Shown piece by piece: positions 52,739-61,360 of a DNA stretch of 64,000 nt. The stretch's first letter is position 1, and the number at the start of each line of letters is the position of its first letter. The position numbers were made by a program, and so were the translations under genes. The stretch is from an uncultured Prevotellaceae bacterium (GTDB lineage Bacteria; Bacteroidota; Bacteroidia; Bacteroidales; Bacteroidaceae), in the NCBI GenBank assembly GCA_900316355.1, contig ONCQ01000005.1, positions 1-64,000 of the forward strand, written 5' to 3'. Under the pieces are notes generated by a model. The model searched no databases, was not told where the DNA came from, and saw nothing but the letters and a program-made list of their open reading frames with translations.

Positions 52739-54028
52739 ATGGAAGAGTGGAAGGAATATAAAATATCTGATGTAATCGATGAAATATCAATGGGGCCATT
52801 TGGTTCCAATATCAAAGTCGATAATTTCATAGACTCAGGTGTGCCTGTTTTAAATGGTTCTAATTTACAAGGCTTCAAGCTGAATGAAGAATCATTCAAT
52901 TTTGTTTCACAAGAGAAAGCTGACAGCTTAGGAAAGGCAAACGCTTATCGAGGCGACGTCGTTATTACTCATCGTGGAACCTTAGGACAGATTGTTTATA
53001 TTCCAAAAGATTCTAAATATGAGCAATACGTCATATCTCAAAGTCAATTTCGTTTAAAGCTAAAAGAAAAACTATTGAGACCTGATTTCTTCGTTTATTT
53101 CTTTCACACTCGCTTAGGGCAGCATCGTATTTTGATGAATGCTTCTCAGGTCGGTGTTCCAGCTTTAGCAAGGCCGACATCTACCTTCAAAGAGGTCTAT
53201 GTTCCTGTTCCTCCAATAGAAAGACAAAACGAGATAATGAATATCCTCTCCTCCCTCGATGATAAAATCGAGCTGAATCGTCGCATCAATGAGAATTTGG
53301 AGGCTCAGGCTCAGGCTTTGTTCAAGTCGTGGTTTGTCGATTTCGAGCCCTTCCGCGATGGCGAGTTCGTGGAGAGTGAACTGGGAATGATTCCAAAGGG
53401 GTTAAAAACAAAATACATATCAGATGTACCTCATTCCTTAGAAACTGGGAGGAGACCGAAAGGTGGTGTCGGCGAGATAAGCTTTGGTGTTCCAAGCGTT
53501 GGAGCAGAACACGTGAAAGGAATGGGGAATTATGACTATTCCAAAACCAAATATATAACGGAGGAATATGCTGCATCGCTGAAGACAGGGAAAGTAAAAG
53601 GCTATGAACTACTTATCTATAAAGATGGCGGGAAGCCTGGCTACTTTATCCCTAACTATTCAATCTTTGGTGAAGGTTATCCTTTCGAGGAGTGTTATCT
53701 AAATGAGCACGTATTCAAACTTGATTTTGACAATAGAGGATTTAATGCCTTCTGCTATTTCTATTTCAGAACTGATTACATAATGAATTACCTTAATGCT
53801 CAGGGAGGAAAGGCTGCTATTCCTGGCATAAACAAACAAGATATAGAGAATATTCTAATATTTTCACCTGATAATGATTATATTCAGAGATTCGGAAGTT
53901 TTGTATTACCGTTGATTAAACAAATACTATTCAACTGTAAAGAATCCCGCCGCCTCGCAACCCTTCGCGACACCCTCTTGCCTCGCTTGATGTCGGGAGA
54001 GTTGAAAGTCAATGAATTAAATAATTAG
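52739..54028 (+). CDS. hsdS: Type I restriction-modification specificity subunit
   Basis: 429 residues with two target-recognition domains (~1-150 and ~215-375), each followed by a conserved helical spacer. The central spacer reads PPIERQNEIMNILSSLDDKIELN and the C-terminal one RRLATLRDTLLPRLMSGEL. The layout is that of a complete bipartite-site HsdS. AT-rich, as often seen for exchanged specificity genes. No second hsdS or inverted repeat suggesting phase-variable shuffling is present. Confidence 0.92.
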   Translation: MEEWKEYKISDVIDEISMGPFGSNIKVDNFIDSGVPVLNGSNLQGFKLNEESFNFVSQEKADSLGKANAYRGDVVITHRGTLGQIVYIPKDSKYEQYVISQSQFRLKLKEKLLRPDFFVYFFHTRLGQHRILMNASQVGVPALARPTSTFKEVYVPVPPIERQNEIMNILSSLDDKIELNRRINENLEAQAQALFKSWFVDFEPFRDGEFVESELGMIPKGLKTKYISDVPHSLETGRRPKGGVGEISFGVPSVGAEHVKGMGNYDYSKTKYITEEYAASLKTGKVKGYELLIYKDGGKPGYFIPNYSIFGEGYPFEECYLNEHVFKLDFDNRGFNAFCYFYFRTDYIMNYLNAQGGKAAIPGINKQDIENILIFSPDNDYIQRFGSFVLPLIKQILFNCKESRRLATLRDTLLPRLMSGELKVNELNN

Positions 54029-54033
54029 ACGAT

Positions 54034-54114
54034 ATGGCAACCGACAACTTCACCGAGAACGACTACGAGCAGGTGTTGATAGCGCTGTTCAGGGCGCAGA
54101 AGATGAATAAATAA
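54034..54114 (+). pseudogene. Truncated duplicate of hsdR start
   Basis: A 26-codon frame starting 5 nt after hsdS. Its first 19 residues (MATDNFTENDYEQVLIALF) match the N-terminus of the intact HsdR at 55470. At DNA level 54042-54091 and 55481-55530 agree at 47 of 50 positions. It then diverges and stops. It marks where hsdR once followed hsdS directly. Confidence 0.88.
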
Positions 54115-54178
54115 TGCGGTATTAGTTCGGATTTTTAGCGAATTTCCGAAGTAGCACTTCAGATTTTCTTCATTTTTC

Positions 54179-54209
54179 TTGCTCATTCAAGCACTTCTTG
54201 CTATCTTTG
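54179..54209 (+). promoter_or_regulatory. Promoter of the embedded ATPase gene
   Basis: TTGC (54179-54182), 19 nt spacer, TATCTTTG (54202-54209). It can drive the ATPase and possibly hsdR. Confidence 0.65.
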
Positions 54210-54229
54210 CGCCGAGATAAAGCCAAACC

Positions 54230-55390
54230 ATGTTAGAGAGAATATTAAAACTCCACGAAGTAGCTGACGACAGCCTTTTTCTATGGGGCAGTCGCCAGAC
54301 GGGAAAGAGCACACTGCTGAAAGCGCTTTTCCCCAAGGCCCGCTTGTACGACCTGCTGAAAACGGATGTCCGTATGTCCTTGCAACTGCGCCCATCCCTG
54401 CTGAGAGAAGAGTGCGAGATGCTTGACGAGTGCGAGCTGGTGATTATCGACGAAGTGCAGAAAGTGCCGGCACTGCTCGACGAGGTGCACTGGCTGATTG
54501 AGAATCGGGGCTTGCGATTTATCCTCAGCGGCTCCAGTGCCCGTAAGCTGCGCCGGAGCGGTGCCAACCTGCTGGGGGGGCGTGCTCTGAGATTTACGCT
54601 GTTCCCGCTCGTGAGTGCCGAGATACCCGATTTCGATCTCCAACGGGCGCTGAACAATGGGATGTTGCCTCGCCATTATCTGGTGGCGGACCCGTCAAAG
54701 CGCATACAGTCATACATTGGCGATTACCTGCAACAGGAGATCGTAGAGGAGGCCATCGTGCGGCAACTGGATGCCTTCACCCGCTTCCTGCAGGTGGCAG
54801 CATTGAGTAATACAGAAATAGTGAATTACACCAATATTGCCCAGGATTGCGGGGTGTCGGCCAAGACGGTGAAAGAGTATTTTGCCATCCTGGAGGAAAC
54901 GATGTTGGGTTTTTATCTGCCCGCATATACGAGGACGGTGAAGCGCAAACTGACACAGTCGCCTAAGTTCTACTATTTCGACGTGGCCATCGCTAACCAT
55001 CTGCTGCATCGCCGGACGCTGATGCCTGGCACGGACCTGTACGGTCATGCTCTGGAGCATCTCGTCGTTCAGGAGCTACGTGCTTTCCTCTCTTATACTT
55101 TTGGCGAGGATAAAGCCCTGCGCTACTGGCGCACGCTGGATAATAAATATGAGGTCGATGCCTTGCTTTGCGATGTCATGACCAACGTCGTTGACGTAGC
55201 CATCGAGGTGAAATCGTCTGACCGAGTAGCCTCGAACGACACAAAGGGTCTGAAAGCCTTTGGCGAGGAGCATCCTGATACGAAACTGATATTATTGTCG
55301 ATGGAGGATAAGCCAAGGATGCTGAATGGTGTTGAAGTGTGGCCTGTAACGCTCTTCCTCCAGAGGCTGTGGGCAAGAAAGATTATTTAA
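54230..55390 (+). CDS. AAA+ ATPase, AAA_14/DUF4143 family, inserted in hsd locus
   Basis: 386 residues. Walker A GSRQTGKST (~20-28), Walker B LVIIDEVQKV (~80-89), sensor LSGSSARKL. The C-terminal DUF4143 half has the nuclease-like NKYEVDALLCD...VAIEVKSSD pattern. Paralogue of the ATPases at 14.7 and 20.1 kb. It has its own promoter and separates the truncated from the intact hsdR start, so it behaves as a cassette. It is not a known type I subunit. Confidence 0.88.
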   Translation: MLERILKLHEVADDSLFLWGSRQTGKSTLLKALFPKARLYDLLKTDVRMSLQLRPSLLREECEMLDECELVIIDEVQKVPALLDEVHWLIENRGLRFILSGSSARKLRRSGANLLGGRALRFTLFPLVSAEIPDFDLQRALNNGMLPRHYLVADPSKRIQSYIGDYLQQEIVEEAIVRQLDAFTRFLQVAALSNTEIVNYTNIAQDCGVSAKTVKEYFAILEETMLGFYLPAYTRTVKRKLTQSPKFYYFDVAIANHLLHRRTLMPGTDLYGHALEHLVVQELRAFLSYTFGEDKALRYWRTLDNKYEVDALLCDVMTNVVDVAIEVKSSDRVASNDTKGLKAFGEEHPDTKLILLSMEDKPRMLNGVEVWPVTLFLQRLWARKII

Positions 55391-55469
55391 TCTAAAAGAG
55401 TATATGGAGAGAGCAAAAAAAGTCCATTCAAGCAGATGAAGAAGGATCTACAAACGAAGATAATAATCA

Positions 55470-58400
55470 ATGATCACTAACGACAACTTCACCGAAAACG
55501 ATTACGAGCAGGCGTTGATAGCGCTGTTCACGGAGCGGTTGGGCTACGACTACGAGTGCGGCTACGATGTGGAACGCGACTTCCGCCAGCCGTGCTATGT
55601 GGCAGACTTAGAGGCAGCGCTGCAGCGGCTGAACCCTGCGGCCTCGCTTGCGGTGCTCAGCGATGCAAGGCGTTTGGTGACCTCCATCCACGAGGGAACA
55701 CTGGAGCAGCGCAACGAGACGCTGATGGACTACCTGCAGAGCGGCGTGGAGGTGAAGTATGTAGAGGACGGACGCTCGCGCACGGCGCTGGTGAAGCTCA
55801 TCGACTTCGAGACCGTCGGCAAGAACCAATTCAAGGTGGTGAACCAATGGTCGGTGGAGGAATACGGCAAGATACGCTGCGACTTGGTGGTTTTCGTGAA
55901 CGGATTGCCATTGGTGGTGGTCGAGCTGAAATCACCATCGAACGCTGGCGTGGAGGACGACGATGCTTACTTGCAGATCAGACAGTACCAGCAGAAATGC
56001 CCGAGCCTGTTCGTGTATAACGCTTTCTCTGTGACGAGCGATATGCTGACGACAAAAGCGGGCACTATCTCGGCTTCGCAGAACCGCTACATGGAATGGA
56101 AGTCGAAGGACGGCGAGTACAGCACGGACAAGGTGATTCCCTACGACACCTTCTTCGAGGGCATCTTCCCGAAGGAGCGCCTGATAGATATCCTGAGGAA
56201 CTTCGTCTGCTTCGACCACAAGGACGGCAAAGCACGCAAGGTGATGGGCGCATACCACCAATACTTCGCCGTGAACAAAGCGCTGGCACGTGCTCATGAG
56301 GCTTATGCACGAGGGGATGGCAAGGGCGGCGTGTTCTGGCACACGCAGGGCTCAGGCAAGTCGTTCTCCATGGTCTTCTTCGTGCACAAGCTGATGATGA
56401 CGGTGCCGGGGCTGACGGTGGTGGTAGTGACCGACCGCAACGACCTGGACCAGCAGCTGTACGAGCAGTTTGCGGGCTGCAGCCGTTTTGTGCGGCAGAC
56501 GCCGCAGCGCGTGGGCTTCGAGCTGAATGCCAAGGGCAAGGAGACAAAGGCCGCCGAGGGCGGGCGCGCCGACCTGAAAGCCAAGCTGAAAGACTTGGAG
56601 ACAGGCGGCATCATCTTCACGACGATACAGAAATTCGAGGAGGGCACGGGGCTGCTCTCTGACCGCCGCAACATCATCGTCATCACGGACGAGGCACACC
56701 GCTCGCAGTACGGCGATGAGCACTGGGACGAGAAGAGCGAGCGCATGAAGAAAGGCTTCGCACGGCTGATGCGCGAGGCACTGCCCAACGCCGTCTTCGT
56801 GGGCTTCACGGGCACACCCGTCTCCGACCGCGACCGCGACACACAGGAGGTGTTCGGCAACTACATCGATGTCTATGACATGACGCAGGCCGTGGCCGAC
56901 GGCGCCACACGACCGGTCTATTACGAAAGCCGCGTCATCAACCTGAATCTGGACGAGGACAAGCTGCGGCAGCTGGACGAGGCCTTCGACGAGCTGGCCG
57001 AGGATGACGACGTATCGACCGAACAGACGAACAAGGCGAAGAACGACAACAGCGGCATAAAAGGACTGCTGTGCAGCGACGAGACCATACGGAGCCTGTG
57101 CGACGACATCGTGAAGCACTACGAAGAGAACCGCCAGAACGAACTGACGGGCAAGGCGATGATCGTGGCCTACAACAAGCTGGCGGCGTTCAAGATCTAC
57201 AAGCGGCTGCTGGAGCTGCGCCCTGAATGGACGGAGAAGGTGCACGTGGTGGCAAGCCCCAGCAACAAGGACAAAGAGGAATGGCACCAACTCATCAACG
57301 ACCGCACAAACAAGGAATACGCGAAGCTGTTCAAGGACGACGCATCGCCAATGAAGATAGCCATCGTGGTGGATATGTGGCTGACGGGCTTCGACGTGCC
57401 GAGCCTGGCCACGATGTATGTCTATAAACCGATGAAGGGGCACAACCTGATGCAGGCCATCGCACGAGTCAACCGCGTGTTCCCCGACAAGGAGGGCGGA
57501 TTGATTGTGGATTACGTGGGCATCGCCAGTGCGCTGAGAGAGGCGATGCAGGACTATACGCAACGCGACCGCAAGCGATTCGGCGACCCGAACATCCAGA
57601 CCACAGCACACGTGAAGTTCCGCGAGAAGCTGGAGGTGTGCCGCGACCTGCTGCACGGCTATGACTACAGCGCATTCCTCGACGGCGACAACACAACCCG
57701 CGCCCGAATCATCAACGGCGGCGTGAACTTCATGCTCGAACCAGACTCTAGAGCTTCTAGAGAGTCTAGAGCCTCCAGCTTCATCCCCGAGAGCCAGCTG
57801 CTGCACAACGCGCTGACGCTGTGCCGCTCCCTGACAACGGACGCCGAGAGGCAGGAGGTGGCCTTCATGGACGCTGTGCGTGTGATGCTCGTTCGTTTCC
57901 GCCAGAAAGGGGCGGTGACGAAGCAGGAAATCAACGAGCGCATCAGCCAGCTGCTGGAGCAGAGCATCAAGAGCCAGGGCGTCATCAACCTGTTCTCCGA
58001 CGTGGAGTTCTCGCTCTTCGACGAGAGCTTCTTGAAGGAGATACGGCGTATGAAGGAGAAGAACCTGGCTGTGCAGCTGCTGAAGAAACTGCTGAGCGAG
58101 CGGTTGCGCACATTCGAACACACCAGCGTAGTGCAGAGCCTGCGCTTCTCAGAGATGATGAACCGCGCGCTGTCGAACTACCTGAAGGGTATGCTCACCA
58201 ACGAGGAAGTCATAGAGGAACTCCTGAAGATGGCAGAAGCCATCCGCCAGGAGGAGGAAGAGGGCAACGCACTGGGACTGACGATAGAAGAGAAAGCTTT
58301 CTATGATGCTCTCAGCTCGCCGCAAGGTGTGAAGGATGCATATTCAAATGAGGAATTCGTCAAGCTCACCAAAGAACTGACAGAGCAGTTGCGCCGCAAC

Positions 58401-58847
58401 CGCACTATCGACTGGAACCATAAGGAATCGGCAAGGGCTAAGATGCGCGTGATGGTGAAGCGACTGCTGAAGAAATACCACTATCCGCCCGAAGGACAGG
58501 AACAGGCGCTGCAGACGGTCATGGAACAGTGCAACCGCTGGGCTGACGACGAGGAGCACTTCCACATCGAGCAGAAACTCGCCACCGTGGAGGATGACCA
58601 GGAGGTGCGCAACCTCATCTACAACCGTCTGCTGCTGAACCCCGACACCACAGATTTCGAACTACAGCGTGAAGCCATGGAACTGTTCGGAACGCGCTAC
58701 CCTGACATGGGCATCATGGACTGGAAGCGCACCATCGAGGCCTACACTCCCATGGTACGCGAAACGGCCAAACAGCCCACTGCCACCGTCATAGAGATGC
58801 AGCAGCGGCAGCGGAGTCAGGCCGCAGAGAATATGGATGATGAGTAG
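55470..58847 (+). CDS. hsdR: Type I restriction endonuclease subunit
   Basis: 1125-residue motor and nuclease subunit. N-terminal nuclease domain (LVVFVNGLPLVVVELKSPS, the E-x-K of the PD-ExK site, ~145-165). Then the SF2 helicase with Walker A QGSGKSFSM (~293), ITDEAHRSQYG (~408), and FTGTPVSDRDRD, and helicase C motifs (DMWLTGFDVP, QAIARVNRVF). A Ser/Arg/Ala stretch (DSRASRESRASS, ~760) coded by three TCTAGA repeats interrupts a helical linker without breaking the frame. Seems intact. It starts 79 nt after the ATPase gene. Confidence 0.95.
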   Translation: MITNDNFTENDYEQALIALFTERLGYDYECGYDVERDFRQPCYVADLEAALQRLNPAASLAVLSDARRLVTSIHEGTLEQRNETLMDYLQSGVEVKYVEDGRSRTALVKLIDFETVGKNQFKVVNQWSVEEYGKIRCDLVVFVNGLPLVVVELKSPSNAGVEDDDAYLQIRQYQQKCPSLFVYNAFSVTSDMLTTKAGTISASQNRYMEWKSKDGEYSTDKVIPYDTFFEGIFPKERLIDILRNFVCFDHKDGKARKVMGAYHQYFAVNKALARAHEAYARGDGKGGVFWHTQGSGKSFSMVFFVHKLMMTVPGLTVVVVTDRNDLDQQLYEQFAGCSRFVRQTPQRVGFELNAKGKETKAAEGGRADLKAKLKDLETGGIIFTTIQKFEEGTGLLSDRRNIIVITDEAHRSQYGDEHWDEKSERMKKGFARLMREALPNAVFVGFTGTPVSDRDRDTQEVFGNYIDVYDMTQAVADGATRPVYYESRVINLNLDEDKLRQLDEAFDELAEDDDVSTEQTNKAKNDNSGIKGLLCSDETIRSLCDDIVKHYEENRQNELTGKAMIVAYNKLAAFKIYKRLLELRPEWTEKVHVVASPSNKDKEEWHQLINDRTNKEYAKLFKDDASPMKIAIVVDMWLTGFDVPSLATMYVYKPMKGHNLMQAIARVNRVFPDKEGGLIVDYVGIASALREAMQDYTQRDRKRFGDPNIQTTAHVKFREKLEVCRDLLHGYDYSAFLDGDNTTRARIINGGVNFMLEPDSRASRESRASSFIPESQLLHNALTLCRSLTTDAERQEVAFMDAVRVMLVRFRQKGAVTKQEINERISQLLEQSIKSQGVINLFSDVEFSLFDESFLKEIRRMKEKNLAVQLLKKLLSERLRTFEHTSVVQSLRFSEMMNRALSNYLKGMLTNEEVIEELLKMAEAIRQEEEEGNALGLTIEEKAFYDALSSPQGVKDAYSNEEFVKLTKELTEQLRRNRTIDWNHKESARAKMRVMVKRLLKKYHYPPEGQEQALQTVMEQCNRWADDEEHFHIEQKLATVEDDQEVRNLIYNRLLLNPDTTDFELQREAMELFGTRYPDMGIMDWKRTIEAYTPMVRETAKQPTATVIEMQQRQRSQAAENMDDE
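57747..57773. repeat. TCTAGANNN array inside hsdR
   Basis: TCTAGA at 57747, 57756 and 57765, again exactly 9 bp apart, with variable bases GCT, GAG, GCC. In frame, it encodes SRASRESRA. Confidence 0.92.
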
Positions 58848-59177
58848 CCCATCCGGAAGGAATGGTCATTGTTCTCGCCGATGCCAAGGGCTGCACTTAT
58901 GAATTTTCCTGCAGAGAAACTGCAAAACTGCCACCCGAGAGACGTAAGATGCTGATACAGTAGGCTTAACAGGGGTGGCAGTTTGGGTGGCAGTTAGCTG
59001 AAAAGGTGTAGGTTTCGTGCTGAAAACGGCATAGTTCACCAAATACGACGGTCAAAAACAGAGGTGACTGATGACCGCATGACGCCTACTTGCGACTTAC
59101 ACAACATGACGTGAAGCCGTGTCCCATATATGGGACGCGCGTGTCCCATGCATGGGACACGCCTTCACCTCAGCGAA
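58848..59177. other. Intergenic region between convergent hsdR and CotH genes
   Basis: No gene seen. Two GTGGCAGTT copies occur near 58976-58998. The right end carries the GTCCCAT palindromes listed separately. Confidence 0.5.
59121..59160. repeat. Paired GTCCCAT palindromes
   Basis: GTCCCATATATGGGAC (59121-59136) and GTCCCATGCATGGGAC (59143-59158), separated by GCGCGT. Each is a perfect 16-bp palindrome; the second extends to 20 bp. They lie between convergent genes and could form a bidirectional terminator or protein-binding site. Confidence 0.85.
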
Positions 59178-61358
59178 TCAGCGCAGGAGCTTGACGGTGT
59201 GGCGACGGGAGGCAGCGGTCCAGGTGATGATGTAGAGGCCGCGGGGAAGGGCGGCGAGGGAGATGCCGGCAGAGGCGCGGAAGGTGCGGACGAGGCGACC
59301 GGAGCGGTCATAGACGCGCACGGGGAAGGTGAGGGCTGCGAGGTCGTCGGAGCCGAAGTGGAGACGCCCGCTCTGCGGGTCATAGGCCAGCGCGTAATCG
59401 ACCTCTGAGAGGTCGGCGATGCCTACGCTCGGATTATCGGGGTCATCGGGGTCAACAGGCTCTACCTTACCCACCTCTTCGATGCGCCACTTGCGGTTGT
59501 TGGATGTGGCATTGCGCTCATCATTGGTGTAGCTGAGGATGGGTGCGCCGGGGGCTGAGCTGCCACCGCTGAGGTTGAGGCCATGGTGGCTGAAGCGGTT
59601 GATGAGGTTGTAGGCGTTGTCGCTCTGCGCCACGATGTCCCACTGCTGTCGCACGTCGAGGGAGTCCGGTTCCACGACATTGAGATGTGCCCCGGTGAGG
59701 GTCGTGGGTGTGGGGTTGCCCTCGGTGGGGTCGTTGAGGGCGTAGCCTGTCAGGCGGTTGACAATCCATCGGTAGCCGTTGTGCAGGGGTATGATCTGCC
59801 ACTGCTGGCTCTCGCTCTCGGCGTTGCGCGGCTGTGACCATATCTCGCCTGTCACCTCGTCGAGGTCGATGAAGGTGCCTGTGCCCGCATTGCTGATGGC
59901 ATAGTAGCAGAGGCTGTCGGCAGGGAAGGCGGGGACAACGGTGTCGTCTTCCTCGGGGTCATCGGGGTCAACAGGGTCTATGGGCTCCGGCGGCTCCGGC
60001 AAGAGGGCGGCAAAGGCGGTCTTGAGATACGGGAGATGGCGGCGCAGGAAGGTGCGGAGGTCGGCGATGTACTGGTCGTAGGTGCTGAAGAGCACGCGCT
60101 CGCGTAGGACGCGAGTGCTGATGCCCCATCGCTGATAGTTGAGCTGCTGCGAGGCATCGATGAGCTGGGTGAGGCTGTCCAGCTTTTGGTTGAGATAGTC
60201 TTCCATGCCACTGTCGAGCATCTCGACATAGCGTCGATAGAGGAGCTGCGCGAACCAGGGGTCCTGCCACATACGACGAATCCACTCCTTGAGCATGCCG
60301 TAGCCGTAGTCCTTCATCAGCTGGAGCGACGTGTCGTTGGTGTCGCCACGGGCGCGGTTGTCGTTGCTGTAGGCGATGTCATAGTCCCAAAGCGGTCCCC
60401 AGTAGAGGCGGTCATCCTTGCGATGCTTATAGAAATAGGTGGAGAAGAAGCCGTCGATGTTGGCGGTCATCTCGGTGCAGAGGTACCAGTTGGCGAGGGT
60501 CGTGGAATCGACATACTGGCGATAGCCGCGCTCGGGGTCGGCAAAGTCGCTGCCCATGAGGATGTTCTCGAACTGCTGGATGAAGGTGTGGATATAGTCG
60601 GCCTGTGAGGGGTCCAGCTCCTCGGCTTCGGGATAGTGGATGCGGATGGGGATGTCGCGTGTAGTGTAGAAGCCGTCGGGCGTGAGGTTGCGCTGCTCCT
60701 CGGCGTCCCAGTAGGGGGCGGTGTGGAAGTCCTTGAAGCCGTCGGACTCGAGGAGGTAGCCGCCGCTGATGTCGCTGTCCTCGGTGAGGGGATAGTCCTG
60801 TTCGTTGGTCTTGACGCGGTGTGCGCGCACCTCCACCTGGTCGGAGAACTGATAGGTGCCGACATAGTTGCCGTTGAGGGTGAGGTCCACGAACTTGACG
60901 GCGGGGTTGAAGGGCAGTCCGGCCTGCTCGCCCATGAGGCTGGTGAGGGCGTTGCGCAGGAGCGTCTTGTCGCCGTGGTTGGCCAGGAGGGTCCACTTCT
61001 TGGCTTTGGCGTAGCCAGTGCCGAGGAGTTTTGTTTTCTCCTTGAATTTCAGTTTGTAGGGTTTCTTGGCGAGCGACCATGTGGAGTTGCCGCGCCCGCG
61101 TATGGAGAGAGAATCGAAGAACTGGATGATGTCATACTCATCGACATACCACATGCGGGCATAGACATAGGCAGTCTTGCTGCTGATGGCGGCGCCGGTG
61201 AAGGTGTCGATATAGATGTGCGGGAGGTTGGTGAGGCGCTGCACAGGTTTGGACCAAGGGTCGAAGGGTTCCTCGGGTTCCTGTGCCATCAGCGCCAGCG
61301 GCCATGCGAGGCACGCCAGCAAGAGGCAAAGCAGATATCTATGCGATGCGCTGTTCAT
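59178..61358 (-). CDS. Secreted CotH-kinase-family protein with sorting tail
   Basis: 726 residues. Signal peptide 1-25. The CotH domain (~50-420) includes IRGRGNSTWSLAKKPYKLKF, the typical opening, and WGPLWDYDIAYSND with the catalytic-type Asp. Next come a RICIN-like beta region (~490-640) and a C-terminal module FPVRVYDRSGRLVRTF ... LPRGLYIITW resembling type IX secretion tails. CotH proteins are atypical protein kinases of the spore coat; in Bacteroidetes the target is unknown. It lies 2 nt after the upstream gene, in one operon. Confidence 0.87.
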   Translation of the reverse strand: MNSASHRYLLCLLLACLAWPLALMAQEPEEPFDPWSKPVQRLTNLPHIYIDTFTGAAISSKTAYVYARMWYVDEYDIIQFFDSLSIRGRGNSTWSLAKKPYKLKFKEKTKLLGTGYAKAKKWTLLANHGDKTLLRNALTSLMGEQAGLPFNPAVKFVDLTLNGNYVGTYQFSDQVEVRAHRVKTNEQDYPLTEDSDISGGYLLESDGFKDFHTAPYWDAEEQRNLTPDGFYTTRDIPIRIHYPEAEELDPSQADYIHTFIQQFENILMGSDFADPERGYRQYVDSTTLANWYLCTEMTANIDGFFSTYFYKHRKDDRLYWGPLWDYDIAYSNDNRARGDTNDTSLQLMKDYGYGMLKEWIRRMWQDPWFAQLLYRRYVEMLDSGMEDYLNQKLDSLTQLIDASQQLNYQRWGISTRVLRERVLFSTYDQYIADLRTFLRRHLPYLKTAFAALLPEPPEPIDPVDPDDPEEDDTVVPAFPADSLCYYAISNAGTGTFIDLDEVTGEIWSQPRNAESESQQWQIIPLHNGYRWIVNRLTGYALNDPTEGNPTPTTLTGAHLNVVEPDSLDVRQQWDIVAQSDNAYNLINRFSHHGLNLSGGSSAPGAPILSYTNDERNATSNNRKWRIEEVGKVEPVDPDDPDNPSVGIADLSEVDYALAYDPQSGRLHFGSDDLAALTFPVRVYDRSGRLVRTFRASAGISLAALPRGLYIITWTAASRRHTVKLLR

Positions 61359-61360
61359 GG

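Noticed and set aside
52739..54028. Phase-variable hsdS shuffling
   Set aside because: Only one hsdS, no inverted repeats and no recombinase gene nearby.
56352..58121. A 589-codon open frame on the minus strand
   Set aside because: Antisense to hsdR, with low-complexity His/Gln/Val composition and no recognisable domain.
59121..59160. Possible CRISPR repeats
   Set aside because: Only two palindromes with a 6-nt gap; no spacers and no cas genes.
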